Below, in pieces: positions 25,862 through 34,654 of a stretch of 64,000 nucleotides of DNA (the first letter of the stretch is position 1; each line of letters begins with the position of its first letter). The translations under genes were made by a program, and so were the position numbers. Under the pieces are notes generated by a model. The model saw only the letters and a list, made by a program, of their open reading frames with translations. It ran no database searches and was not told the origin of the DNA. Source of the stretch: Coralloluteibacterium thermophilum (GTDB lineage: Bacteria > Pseudomonadota > Gammaproteobacteria > Xanthomonadales > Xanthomonadaceae); NCBI RefSeq assembly GCF_042654365.1, contig NZ_JBHSGG010000002.1, positions 355,745 through 419,744 on the forward strand, read 5' to 3'.

Positions 25862-26129
25862 GGCGGCGATCCGGTTGAGGGTGCGGCCCACGCTAGGCGC
25901 AGTGGCGCGACGGCACGATCAAGGCCGCGCGACGCGCGTGTCTACACCGCAGGGCGCCGAAGGAACGAGCCAGCGGAAGCGAGGAACCGGAGGAAGCCCG
26001 AGCACCCCCGTTCCACTCGCAGCTCCCCCGCTTCCCGCGCCCCGCGCCCCGCGCCCCAAGCCCCAAGCCCCAAGCCCCGAGCCCCAAGCCCCAAGCCCCC
26101 CCANACGTAACACCTCCGTTCCCCACCCC
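25862..26129. repeat. Heptamer-repeat element (CGCGCCC/CAAGCCC) with one ambiguous base
   Basis: No gene supported. The core (about 26035-26102) is ten or so consecutive 7-bp units: CGCGCCC three times, CAAGCCC three times, CGAGCCC once, CAAGCCC twice, then a C run. It ends at an undetermined base (N, 26104). Flanks carry degenerate GGAAGCGAG and CTCACTCCTCGC strings like those at other sites. The N suggests a tract that reads or assembles poorly, as length-variable repeats do. Confidence 0.8.
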
Positions 26130-27797
26130 TCACTCCTCGCACCCCGACCCTTCCAGCACCGCGGCACCGAAGCCTGGCAGCACCAGCACGTCGCCCTCGA
26201 TGCGGCAGTCGCCGGCGAGCGCGCGGCAGTGCGTCCCGCCGGCCGCCATCGCCTCCAGCCCTCGCGTCGCGGCCTCGGGCGAGAGGTTGAAGGCGCACAC
26301 CACGCGCCCGCGGCCGCTGCCGCGGGCGAAGGCCAGCACCGGGCCCTGCACGGGGAACAGGCGCAGGGCACCGCCGCGCAGCGCCGGCGTGCGGCGGCGC
26401 CAGCGCAGCAGGCCGCGATAGGTCTCCAGCAGCGAGCCGGGATCGCCCTGCTGCCGCGACACCGCGAGCGCGAGGTGCTCGGCCGGCATCGGCAGCCAGG
26501 TCTGCGGCGCCGAGCTGAAGCCGCCGTGCGGCGCCGCGTCCGTCCACGGCATCGGCGTCCGGCAGCCGTCGCGGCCGAGCACGTGGGGCCAGTTGGCGAT
26601 GCCGAACGGGTCGCGGAGCTGCTCGAAGGCGAGCTGCGCCTGCGGCAGGCCGAGCTCGTCGCCCTGGTAGATGCAGCAGGCACCGGGCAACGTCGCCAGC
26701 AGGGCCGCCAGCAGCGCGTCGCGACGGCGTTCGAGCGCCTCGGCATGTCGCGCGTGCTCGGCCCAGCGGCCCTTGAGCCGCGGGAAGTCGTGGGTGCCGA
26801 AGGTCCAGCACAGCCGATGGTCGGGGAACAGCGCCTGCGCGCGGGCGATCAGGGCGTGCAGGCCCTCGGCGGTGAAGGGCTCGTCGGTCACCAGGGCCGA
26901 GTTGTAGGCAAGATGCAGGCGCCCGTCGCCCGCGACGTAGTCGGCCGCCGCCGCCAGGCTGTCCTCGGCCGAGGACACCTCCCCGAGCAGCACCGTCCCC
27001 GGATACGCGTCGGCCAGGGCGCGCAGCTCGCCCAGCATCGCCAGGGTCTCCGGGCGGCACACGGTGCCGCGGTTGATGTGGTCGAAGTAGGGATCGCCGC
27101 GTCCCGCGCCCGCGGGGCGCGGCACGTCCGGCGGCCGCGGCGGGTTGTCGGCGAGACTGCGGTCGTGGGCGTAGAAGTTGACGACGTCGAGGCGGAAGCC
27201 GTCGACCCCGCGCTCCAGCCAGAAGCGGCCGATCGCGATCATCGCCGCCCGCACCTCCGGGTTGTGCCAGTCGAGGTCCGGCTGCTCGGCGAGGAAATTG
27301 TGCAGGTAGTACTGGCGGCGCCCCGGATCGAAGGTCCAGGCGCTGCCGCCGAAGGCCGAGCGCCAGTTGTTGGGCGGGCCGCCGTCGGCCGCGGGATCGG
27401 CCCAGACGTACCAGTCGGCCCTCGGGTTGTCGCGGCTGGCGCGACTCTCGACGAACCAGGGGTGCCGGTCCGAGGTGTGGTTCCACACCTGGTCCATCAG
27501 CACCTTCAGGCCGAGCGCGTGCGCGTCGGCGACCAGCGCGTCGAAGGCGGCCATGTCGCCGAACATGGGCTCGATGGCGCGGAAGTCCGAGACGTCGTAG
27601 CCGAAGTCCTTCATCGGCGAGCGCACGAAGGGACTGATCCACACCGCGTCGGCGCCGAGGTCGGCGATGTAGGGCAGGCGCCGGCGGATGCCCGCCAGGT
27701 CGCCCACGCCGTCGCCGCCGCTGTCCTGGAAGCTGCGCGGGTAGACCTGGTAGATCACCGCGTCGCGCCACCAGGCCCGCGCATCGGCCGCGCTCAT
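26130..27797 (-). CDS. GH13 alpha-glucosidase, second of a tandem pair
   Basis: 555 aa, no signal peptide. The GH13 barrel is complete: DAVIYQVYPRSFQDSGGDGV, DQVWNHTSDRHPWF, GFRLDVVNFY (nucleophile Asp), LLGEVSS (acid/base Glu) and FGTHDF (third Asp). This is the oligo-1,6-glucosidase/alpha-glucosidase subfamily, which releases glucose from isomalto- or malto-oligosaccharides in the cytoplasm. Its start overlaps the upstream paralogue stop (ATGA), so the two are translated together. No transporter or regulator is adjacent to indicate the sugar. Confidence 0.9.
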   Translation of the reverse strand: MSAADARAWWRDAVIYQVYPRSFQDSGGDGVGDLAGIRRRLPYIADLGADAVWISPFVRSPMKDFGYDVSDFRAIEPMFGDMAAFDALVADAHALGLKVLMDQVWNHTSDRHPWFVESRASRDNPRADWYVWADPAADGGPPNNWRSAFGGSAWTFDPGRRQYYLHNFLAEQPDLDWHNPEVRAAMIAIGRFWLERGVDGFRLDVVNFYAHDRSLADNPPRPPDVPRPAGAGRGDPYFDHINRGTVCRPETLAMLGELRALADAYPGTVLLGEVSSAEDSLAAAADYVAGDGRLHLAYNSALVTDEPFTAEGLHALIARAQALFPDHRLCWTFGTHDFPRLKGRWAEHARHAEALERRRDALLAALLATLPGACCIYQGDELGLPQAQLAFEQLRDPFGIANWPHVLGRDGCRTPMPWTDAAPHGGFSSAPQTWLPMPAEHLALAVSRQQGDPGSLLETYRGLLRWRRRTPALRGGALRLFPVQGPVLAFARGSGRGRVVCAFNLSPEAATRGLEAMAAGGTHCRALAGDCRIEGDVLVLPGFGAAVLEGSGCEE

Positions 27798-29533
27798 GCC
27801 GCCACCGCGGCATCCGCCTCGGGCTCGGCGCACAGCCAGCCCCAGGGCGGCAGCAGGAAGGGATCCTCGCGCGGCGTGCCGTCGATCGCGTTGAGGCAGC
27901 GCAGCGGGCCCAGCCGTGCCGGATCGATCCGCACCGCGCGCCCGTCCATGTTGAACACGCACAGCAGGCGCTGCCCCGCGCCCTCGCGCAGGAAGCCGAA
28001 CAGCGGCGGCGCGAGGTCGAGGACGCGCGTGGTGCCCTCGCGCAGGGCGGGCTGCTTCCTGCGCCAGTGCAGCACCTGGCGCCAGTGGTTGAGGGTGGAC
28101 TGCGGGTCGGAGGCCTGCCGCGCGACGGAGCGCGCCGCGTGCGCCCGCGGGATCGGCAGCCAGGGCGCGTCGCCGGTGGTGAAGCCGCAGTGGGCCGCGC
28201 CGTCGTCCCAGGGCATGGGCGTGCGCGCGCCGTCGCGCCCCTTGAGCCGCGGGTACATCCGGCGCCCGAAGGGATCCTTCAGCGCCTCGGGCGGGATGTC
28301 CTCGGGAATCCGCGCCTCGGTCAGTCCGAGCTCGTCGCCCTGCCACAGGCAGAAGGCGCCGGGCAGGCACACCAGCAGCAGGGCCATCATGCGGTGGAAG
28401 TCGCCCGGGTAATCCTGGTCGCGCGCGTTCCACTGCGAATGCAGGCGCCCGAAATCGTGGTTGCCGGCGATCCAGCAGGCGCCGCGGTCGCCGAAGGCGT
28501 CCAGCACCCGGTCGAGGATGCGGCGCATGTGGACGGCCTCCATGCGCGCGTCGAACAGCAGGGCGCCGTGGTAGGCCAGGTGCAGGCGTTCGCGGCCGGC
28601 CGTGTAGTCGGCGGCGAGCCGCACCGAGTCCTCGGCCTCGATCACCTCGCCCAGCAGCGCCACGCCCGGGTATTCGTCGGCCAGCCTGCGCAGCGGCGCG
28701 AGGTAGTCCAGCGTCTCCGGCCGGCAGAAGCTGTTGACGAAGCGCTGGCGGGTCAGCGGGTTGTCCGGGGAGATGCCGTCGGGCAGGCAGTCGCCCTCGC
28801 GCATCGGGTTGTCGGCCAGCGAACGGTCGTGGCAGAAGAAGTTGACCGCGTCCAGGCGCATGCCGTCGATGCCGCGCTCCAGCCAGAAGCGCGCCTGCGC
28901 CAGCACCGCGTCGCGCACGTCCGGGTTGTACCAGTTGAGGTCGGGCTGGCTGGGCAGGAAGTTGGCGAGGTAGTACTGCCCGCGCGCCGCCTCCCAGATC
29001 CACGCCGACTCGCCGGAGAACGAGGACAGCCAGTTGTTGGGCGGGCCGCCGTCGGCGCCGGGATCGGCCCAGACGTACCAGTCCGCCTTCGGGTTGTCGC
29101 GGCTGGCGCGGCTCTCGACGAACCAGGCGTGGCGGTCGGAGGTGTGGTTCCAGACCATGTCGAGGATCACCCGCAGCCCGCGCTGGTGCGCCAGCAGCAA
29201 GAGGCGCTCGAAGGCCGCGTCGCCGCCGAACAGCGGCGCGACCTTCTCGAAGTCGGTGACGTCGTAGCCGAGGTCGTCCATCGGCGAGCCGAAGATCGGC
29301 GTCAGCCAGACCGCATCGACGCCGAGCGACGTGATGTAGTCGAGCCGGCGGATCACGCCGGGCAGGTCGCCGATGCCGTCGCCGTCCGAGTCCTGGAAGC
29401 TCCACGGCGTGAGCTGGTAGATGACCGCGTTGACCCACCAGCGGTGGTCGCGCGCCTGCCCGGCGTCGTCCTCGTTCGGGTCGTTGCGGTCCAGTCCGAG
29501 CTCGCGCCACCAGGGCCTGCAGTGCACGGTCAT
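27794..29533 (-). CDS. GH13 alpha-glucosidase, first of a tandem pair
   Basis: 579 aa from ATG 29533, chosen because GGAGGTG lies 9 bp upstream; an ATG at 29563 is in frame but less well supported. Motifs: NAVIYQLTPWSFQDSDGDGI, DMVWNHTSDRHAWF, GMRLDAVNFF (Asp), LLGEVIE (Glu), AGNHDF (Asp). It has a roughly 40-residue N-terminal lead (RPWWRELGLDRNDPNEDD) absent from its neighbour. The two enzymes share long identical stretches, so the pair arose by duplication and probably divides oligosaccharide substrates. Confidence 0.9.
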   Translation of the reverse strand: MTVHCRPWWRELGLDRNDPNEDDAGQARDHRWWVNAVIYQLTPWSFQDSDGDGIGDLPGVIRRLDYITSLGVDAVWLTPIFGSPMDDLGYDVTDFEKVAPLFGGDAAFERLLLLAHQRGLRVILDMVWNHTSDRHAWFVESRASRDNPKADWYVWADPGADGGPPNNWLSSFSGESAWIWEAARGQYYLANFLPSQPDLNWYNPDVRDAVLAQARFWLERGIDGMRLDAVNFFCHDRSLADNPMREGDCLPDGISPDNPLTRQRFVNSFCRPETLDYLAPLRRLADEYPGVALLGEVIEAEDSVRLAADYTAGRERLHLAYHGALLFDARMEAVHMRRILDRVLDAFGDRGACWIAGNHDFGRLHSQWNARDQDYPGDFHRMMALLLVCLPGAFCLWQGDELGLTEARIPEDIPPEALKDPFGRRMYPRLKGRDGARTPMPWDDGAAHCGFTTGDAPWLPIPRAHAARSVARQASDPQSTLNHWRQVLHWRRKQPALREGTTRVLDLAPPLFGFLREGAGQRLLCVFNMDGRAVRIDPARLGPLRCLNAIDGTPREDPFLLPPWGWLCAEPEADAAVAA

Positions 29534-29650
29534 CGCGGAATCACCTCCGTCGCTCTTCGACAAAGGTGTCCCACCCTAGGGGCCGCGCGGTGAGCATGCG
29601 TTGAAAGCCGCCGAAGGCCGCCATGCCTCGGCAGCGCCCAGGGCCGCGCC

Positions 29651-29670
29651 AGCCTGCCTCCGGGCAGGCT
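29651..29670 (-). terminator. Hairpin at the mlaA stop codon
   Basis: AGCCTGCC-TCCG-GGCAGGCT is a perfect 8-bp stem with a tetraloop, starting within the mlaA stop codon. It lies before the GH13 pair on the same strand and probably ends the hydrolase-mlaA transcript. Confidence 0.55.
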
Positions 29671-30490
29671 AGCCCAGCGGGTCGGCGAGCGGCATCGCCG
29701 CGTCGTCCTCGTCCTCCGCGGCCGGCGGCGGCGGCGCGACCGGCGGTGCGTCGGGCAGTGCGCGCGTGCCTTCGATCTCCAGCGCGCGCTTGCGCGTGTA
29801 GAGGAAGCGGATCAGCTCGTATTCGAACGGCGAGCCGGTCTCGTAGTAGCGGAAGGGATTGCGGGCGCGGCCGTCGATCATGTAGACCGCGCCGATCGCG
29901 GTCGCGTTGTCGCTGGTGTACAGCCCGCCGGCATCGACCCCGCGCTGCACCCCGAAGTCGAACAGCTGCCCCGCGCCGTCGCGCAGGGTCGAGGGCCCGA
30001 GCAGCGGGACGACCAGGTAGGGCCCCGGGCCCACGCCCCAGCGCCCCAGCGTGTTGCCGAAGCTGGTGGGCACCGGCGTCAGCCCGAGGTGGCTGGCGAC
30101 GTCGAAGAAGCCCGCCAGGCCGAGCGTGCTGTTGACCAGGAAGCGGCCGGCGCTGCGCACGCCGTAGCCCGGGCGGCCCTGCAGCAGGTGGTTCGCGGTG
30201 TTGGGCACCTCGCCGAGGTTGGCGAAGGCGTTGCCCAGGCCGCGCCGCACCGGCCGCGGCACGACCTTGCGGTAGCCGTTCGCCACCGGCAGGAAGATCG
30301 CCTCGTCGAAGCGCGCGTTGAAGCGGTAGACGCCGCGGTTGAAGCGCTCCCACGGGTCGTGCACCGCGGTGGACTGCGCGACCTCCTCCTGCGAGCCGGT
30401 GGTTTCGCCGGGCGGCGCGGCGCGCTGCGGCGCGGTCGCGCAGCCGCCGCCGGCCGCGAACGCGAGGACGAGGACGAGCGCCCGCCTCAT
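29669..30490 (-). CDS. mlaA: Outer-membrane lipid-asymmetry lipoprotein MlaA (VacJ)
   Basis: 273 aa. A lipoprotein signal (MRRALVLVLAFAAGGGCATA, Cys about 17) is followed by the MlaA core: HDPWERFNRGVYRFNARFDE, VPRPVRRGLGNAFANLGE, GPGPYLVVPLLGPSTLRDG and RYYETGSPFEYELIRFLYTR. MlaA removes misplaced phospholipid from the outer leaflet with the MlaBCDEF system, not present here. Its acidic/proline C-tail is long. The start overlaps the stop of the upstream hydrolase gene (ATGA), so they are translationally coupled. Confidence 0.92.
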   Translation of the reverse strand: MRRALVLVLAFAAGGGCATAPQRAAPPGETTGSQEEVAQSTAVHDPWERFNRGVYRFNARFDEAIFLPVANGYRKVVPRPVRRGLGNAFANLGEVPNTANHLLQGRPGYGVRSAGRFLVNSTLGLAGFFDVASHLGLTPVPTSFGNTLGRWGVGPGPYLVVPLLGPSTLRDGAGQLFDFGVQRGVDAGGLYTSDNATAIGAVYMIDGRARNPFRYYETGSPFEYELIRFLYTRKRALEIEGTRALPDAPPVAPPPPAAEDEDDAAMPLADPLG

Positions 30491-31824
30491 GGCGCCTCCC
30501 CCGCGTCCCAGGTGCCGGCCAGCATGCGCAGCATGTCCTCGATCTGCTGCCGCTCGCCGAGATTGCCGAGGTGGCCGCCGTGGTCGTAGACCACGATGCG
30601 CGGGCCGAGGGTGTCGCGCAGCCAGGCCAGCTCGCGCGCGTCGAGGATCAGGTCGTTGCGGCTGGTCTGGGCGTACACGTCGCGGTCGGCCGCGAGCTGC
30701 GGCCCGATCAGCTCCAGGCTGCTCCCCGCGATCAACTGCTCGCGCGTCCAGTCCGGGCGCAGCGCCAGGTAGTAGGGCGCGAACACCCGCTCGAAGTAGT
30801 CGGCGAACGGCCGCGCACGCAGCTCGCGGAAGGCCGCGCCGAGCGAATCGCCCACCCGCGGCGGCGCGGCCGGGTCCACCACCACGCCGGTGCCGGCGTA
30901 GTAGTCGGCGGCGAAGAACATGTTGACCAGCGCCAGCCGGAACGACAGCGCGATGGCGGCGGCGAACTCGTCGTCGCTGCGCAGCAGGCTGGGCGCGGCC
31001 TGGAGCAGGAAGGTCCCGTCCAGCTCCAGCGCCTCGGCGCCGCGGTAGAGATGCGCCAGCTCGGCGTAGAGCCGCTGGTAGAAGCGTTCGATGTCGGCGT
31101 TGTCGTCGCCGATGGTGTCGGCGAAGAGGCGGTCGAGCCGGCCGACGGAGGCGAACAGGCTCACCGGCGGATTGATCATCACCACCCGCTGCACGCCCAG
31201 CGCGTCGGGACCGGTGTCGAGCGCCTTGATGACCGCGGCGTGCGCGCCGCCCAGGCTGTAGCCGACGGCGTGCAGGCCGGTGATCTCGACGCCGCGCGGC
31301 AGTTCCGACACGACCTGCCGGATGACCCGCCGCAGGTCGATCGCATCCTGCGTGAGGTCGCCCGCCACGCCGGTGCTGGACGCGGCGACCACGAAGCCCG
31401 GGAAGGTCGGCGACGGCAGGGTGAGCACGTGGTAGCCCTCGCCGTACAGCGCCGCGCGCAGCATGCCGAGCTTCTGCGTGTTGCCGTCGCCGCCGGTGCC
31501 GGCGATCACCACGACCAGCGGCGCCGGGCCCTTCTGCCGGGAGAACCACACCCGCAGCTTTCGGTTGAACCAGAACAGGTCGGGCACCGGCCGCGCACCC
31601 TCGACCGCGAGCCGGATCTCGCGCACCGGCACGTCGCCCGGCAGCTCGGCCAGCCGCTCGCGGTCCGGCCCGAACACCGTCGCGCGCAGCCCGGGACCGT
31701 CGGCGAGGCCGGTCGCACGGCCCGACACCGGCAGCGGCTGCGCCGACGCCGCGGCGACCAGCCCGAGCAGGAACAGCAGGACCAGGCACCCGCGGGTGCA
31801 CGGCCCGATGTCGAAGACCCGCAT
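30487..31824 (-). CDS. Exported alpha/beta-hydrolase coupled to mlaA
   Basis: 445 aa. ATG 31824 is preferred over ATG 31830 because AAAGG is correctly spaced. A signal peptide (CLVLLFLLGLVAAASAQ) precedes an alpha/beta-hydrolase fold with nucleophile elbow AVGYSLGGAHAA, a probable Asp in the segment SRNDLILDARELAWL and a His in VYDHGGHLGN. The insert between strands is long and helical. Coupling to mlaA suggests work on envelope lipids, perhaps a phospholipase or lysophospholipase, but no lipid-specific motif is seen. Confidence 0.75.
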   Translation of the reverse strand: MRVFDIGPCTRGCLVLLFLLGLVAAASAQPLPVSGRATGLADGPGLRATVFGPDRERLAELPGDVPVREIRLAVEGARPVPDLFWFNRKLRVWFSRQKGPAPLVVVIAGTGGDGNTQKLGMLRAALYGEGYHVLTLPSPTFPGFVVAASSTGVAGDLTQDAIDLRRVIRQVVSELPRGVEITGLHAVGYSLGGAHAAVIKALDTGPDALGVQRVVMINPPVSLFASVGRLDRLFADTIGDDNADIERFYQRLYAELAHLYRGAEALELDGTFLLQAAPSLLRSDDEFAAAIALSFRLALVNMFFAADYYAGTGVVVDPAAPPRVGDSLGAAFRELRARPFADYFERVFAPYYLALRPDWTREQLIAGSSLELIGPQLAADRDVYAQTSRNDLILDARELAWLRDTLGPRIVVYDHGGHLGNLGERQQIEDMLRMLAGTWDAGEAP

Positions 31825-31931
31825 GCGCATCCTTTGTCGTTCTTGGTATCGGCCGGCCGCGCCGCGACGGCGCGACGGCCCCGGCATTCGGCCGGAGGCC
31901 GCGTTCAGATCGCGTGGACTCCCGTCCGGCC

Positions 31932-32735
31932 TCATCCCGGGTGCCGCATGCGCCAGGTCGCGAGCAGCACCGCGGTGGCGGCCGCCACGTTGAGGCTCTC
32001 GACCCGGCCCGTGCCCGGTATCGACAGGCGCAGGTCGCAGGCCGCGGCCAGCGCCCGGTCCATGCCTTCGCCCTCGTTGCCGAGCACGTAGACCAGGCGC
32101 TCGGGCAGCGCGGCGGCGAAGAGATCGTCGCCGCCGTCCACCACCGTCGCCGCGAGCGCGAAGCCGGCCTCGCGGAGCTGGCGCAGGGCCGCCTCGCCCG
32201 GCGCGAGCCGCACCAGCGGCACCGCCTCCGCGCCGCCTTCGGCCACGCGCGCCGCCGCGCCCGACACCGCCAGCGTCGAGGCCTGCGGCAGCAGCACCGC
32301 GCCGACGCCGAAGTGCGCCGCCGAGCGCAGGATCGCGCCGAGGTTGTGCGGGTTGCCCACGCCGTCGAGCCACAGCGCCGACTGCGGACCCGGCGCGAGC
32401 CGGGCCAGCCACTGCGCCGCCGGCAGCACCGGCGCGCGCTGCATCTCGGCCACCACGCCCTCGTGGTGGGTGCTCGCGGCGAGCCGGTCGAGATCCTCGG
32501 TCCCGACCACGCGATAGCCGACGCGGCGCGCCACGCACCAGGCCAGCAGCGGCTGCAGCGCGGGAAGGCGCGCCTCGGTCAGGTAGAGCTTGCGCAGGGC
32601 CTCGGGTCGCTGCGCGAACGCAGCGCGGACCGCGTTGAGGCCGTACAGGCGCACCTCCTCCTCGCGTCGCGCACGCGCCCCCGCGGGCGCGTTCGCGCGG
32701 ACGGGACGGGGACGGCGGGAGGGGTCGCGGTGCAT
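31932..32735 (-). CDS. TrmH/SpoU-family RNA 2'-O-methyltransferase
   Basis: 267 aa. An N-terminal substrate-binding domain (about 30-95, LYGLNAVRAAFAQRPEALRK) is followed by a SPOUT knot fold. Motif 1 is LDGVGNPHNLGAILRSAAHF, motif 2 YVLGNEGEGMD and motif 3 LSIPGTGRVESLNVAAATAV. These are the rRNA/tRNA ribose methyltransferase signatures (RlmB/TrmH group). Whether the target is 23S rRNA or a tRNA is not decidable here. Upstream ATG 32762 is in frame; neither start has a strong ribosome site. Confidence 0.88.
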   Translation of the reverse strand: MHRDPSRRPRPVRANAPAGARARREEEVRLYGLNAVRAAFAQRPEALRKLYLTEARLPALQPLLAWCVARRVGYRVVGTEDLDRLAASTHHEGVVAEMQRAPVLPAAQWLARLAPGPQSALWLDGVGNPHNLGAILRSAAHFGVGAVLLPQASTLAVSGAAARVAEGGAEAVPLVRLAPGEAALRQLREAGFALAATVVDGGDDLFAAALPERLVYVLGNEGEGMDRALAAACDLRLSIPGTGRVESLNVAAATAVLLATWRMRHPG

Positions 32736-32796
32736 CGCGGTCGGGAGAAGGAATGGCGACACAGGATACGCCGGAGCGGTCGTCGCCCCGGCAGGG

Positions 32797-32860
32797 CGAG
32801 CGAGAAGCGAGAGGCAGCGCGGTCGCCCAGTCGTTTCCGGCGCTCCATCTCTCGCTCCTC
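32797..32860. repeat. Short heptamer-type inverted element
   Basis: GAGCGAGAAGCGAGAGG on the left faces CATCTCTCGCTCCTC on the right across about 30 bp. It is a small, worn example of the AAGCGAG-type elements. The rest of the 270-bp spacer to 33032 is GC-rich and shows only a ribosome site for the next gene. Confidence 0.5.
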
Positions 32861-33032
32861 CTTCCGTGCCGCCCCCCAGCTTCCACGGCCGGAGCGCCGG
32901 GACGCGGCCGGCCCGCGCCGACGACGCAGCGCTGGCCGCGCCGTCGGCCTCCCGCGCGCGGAGTCCCCCGCTCCGCGAACTTCATTCCCGACTCACCTGC
33001 CCGCTGCCTTGAATGCGCAGGGAGGAGCACCC

Positions 33033-33680
33033 GTGGCCGCATCCCGCACCGACATCTGGCAACCCCTCGCCAAGCCGCCGCCGGAGATCCCCGCGGGCGA
33101 TCTCGCCACGCTGCGGCGCAAGGCCCGCGGCTGCCGCGCGTGTCCGCTCTGGGCGCCGGCGACGCAGACTGTGTTCGGCGAAGGGCCGGCCGACGCGCGC
33201 GTGGTGATGGTCGGCGAGCAGGCGGGCGATCGCGAGGACATCGAGGGGCGGCCATTCGTCGGGCCGGCCGGGCGCCTGCTGCACGAACTCCTGGAGGAGG
33301 CCGGCGTCGACCCGGCCGAGGTCTACATCACCAACGCGGTCAAGCACTTCAAGTTCGAGCAGCGCGGCAAGGCGCGCCTGCACAAGCGCGCCAACGCGGC
33401 CGAGCAGACGGCGTGCCGGCGCTGGCTCGCGGCGGAGCTGGACAGGATCCGCCCGCGTCACGTCGTGTGCCTCGGCGCACTGGCCGCGCAGAACGTGTTC
33501 GGCAACGCGTTCCGGCTGACCGCGCAGCGCGGGCAGTGGCAGCCGCTGGCCGGCGCGCAGGGCATGGCGACCTGGCATCCCTCCGCGGTGCTGCGCGCAC
33601 CGGGAGAGCGCCGCGCGGCGCTGCGCGACGACCTGCGCGAGGACCTCGCACGCCTGGCCGAGGCGCTGGCCGGGCCCTGA
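33033..33680 (+). CDS. udgX: UdgX-type uracil-DNA glycosylase/uracil-DNA crosslinker
   Basis: 215 aa from GTG 33033, with GGAGGAG upstream. Family-4-like UDG core: iron-sulfur Cys in CRACPLWAP, catalytic motif GEQAGDREDIEGRPFVGPAG, TNAVKHFKFEQR and WHPSAVLRAP. The diagnostic UdgX insert is present as GKARLHKRANAAEQ, where His 117 aligns with the His that links covalently to the abasic sugar in Mycobacterium UdgX (KRRIH there, KARLH here). It probably recognises uracil in DNA and stays bound. Same strand as the ligase cassette, 116 bp before it. Confidence 0.88.
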   Translation: MAASRTDIWQPLAKPPPEIPAGDLATLRRKARGCRACPLWAPATQTVFGEGPADARVVMVGEQAGDREDIEGRPFVGPAGRLLHELLEEAGVDPAEVYITNAVKHFKFEQRGKARLHKRANAAEQTACRRWLAAELDRIRPRHVVCLGALAAQNVFGNAFRLTAQRGQWQPLAGAQGMATWHPSAVLRAPGERRAALRDDLREDLARLAEALAGP

Positions 33681-33796
33681 ACGCCCGGCCCCGCGTTAAC
33701 GCGCCGTCGGCACCGGGCTCACGCCCGGCTGATTCGCGGGCGGCCATCCTCGCCCGCACCGCGGCACCGTCACCGCGATTCCGCCAAGGAGCATCG

Positions 33797-34654
33797 ATGC
33801 CGGCATCCCACCCCGTCCGCCACGCCCCGTCCGTCCTGCCCGGCGCGCATGCGCGTCTGGCCGAGCGGCGCTGCGACGACTGGGAGGTCCACGTCGGCAA
33901 CGGCCCGGTGGTGGCCACCGCCATCCACGACGGCCACCAGGTCCGCGAGAGCGTGCTGCGCTGCATGCGCCTGAGCGCGGACGAGCGGCGTCGCGAGGAG
34001 GACCCGCTCACCGGGGTGCTCACGACGGTCGCCGACAGCCAGGTGCGCGTGCGCACCTCGCGCTTCCAGACCGACATGAACCGCCCGCGTGCGCTGGCCG
34101 TCCCGCGTCGCCCGGAGGACACCTGGGGCCTGGACGTGTGGCGCACGCCGTTGCCCGAGACCGAACGCGCCCGCTGCCTCGCCGACTACGACCGCTTCTA
34201 CGCCGACATGCGCGCGCTCATGGACGGCCTGCTGGAGACCTGGGACAGCCTGTTGGTGCTCGACATCCACAGCTACAACCACCGCCGCGACGGCGCCGAC
34301 GCGCCGCCGGCGGCGGCCGACGGGAACCCCGAGATCGACCTCGGCGTGACCACGCTCGACCGCGCGCGCCACGGCGGCGTCGCCTGCCGCTTCGCCGACG
34401 CACTGCGCGCCACCCTCGTCGATGGCCGCCACCCGGACGTACGCGAGAACGTGCGCTATCCCACCGGCGGGCACTTCCCCGAGTGGCTGCATGCCGAGTA
34501 CGGCGACCGGCTGTGCGTGATCTCGCTGGAGTACAAGAAGATCTACATGGACGAATGGTCGGCGATGGCCGACGTGGCGGTGCTGGACGACTTCCGCTAC
34601 GGCCTGAAGCGCGCGGTGGACGCGGTACGGGGGGAGTTCGCGCGGTGCCGCTAG
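33797..34654 (+). CDS. N-formylglutamate amidohydrolase-family protein
   Basis: 285 aa; AAGGAG precedes ATG 33797. FGase fold, a zinc amidohydrolase related to carboxypeptidases: VVATAIHDGHQVRES (metal His), the internal DSLLVLDIHSYNHRR and ENVRYPTGGHFPEWLHAEYG. The protein ends with LEYKKIYMDEWSA. FGases normally release formate from N-formylglutamate in histidine degradation, but no hut genes are near. This subgroup instead travels with DUF1704 and ATP-grasp genes, so a different acyl-amide substrate is likely. The next gene starts 10 bp before its stop. Confidence 0.85.
   Translation: MPASHPVRHAPSVLPGAHARLAERRCDDWEVHVGNGPVVATAIHDGHQVRESVLRCMRLSADERRREEDPLTGVLTTVADSQVRVRTSRFQTDMNRPRALAVPRRPEDTWGLDVWRTPLPETERARCLADYDRFYADMRALMDGLLETWDSLLVLDIHSYNHRRDGADAPPAAADGNPEIDLGVTTLDRARHGGVACRFADALRATLVDGRHPDVRENVRYPTGGHFPEWLHAEYGDRLCVISLEYKKIYMDEWSAMADVAVLDDFRYGLKRAVDAVRGEFARCR

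Noticed and set aside
33797..34654. Histidine-degradation hutG
   Set aside because: No other hut gene is nearby and the gene overlaps DUF1704 and ATP-grasp genes, pointing to another substrate.
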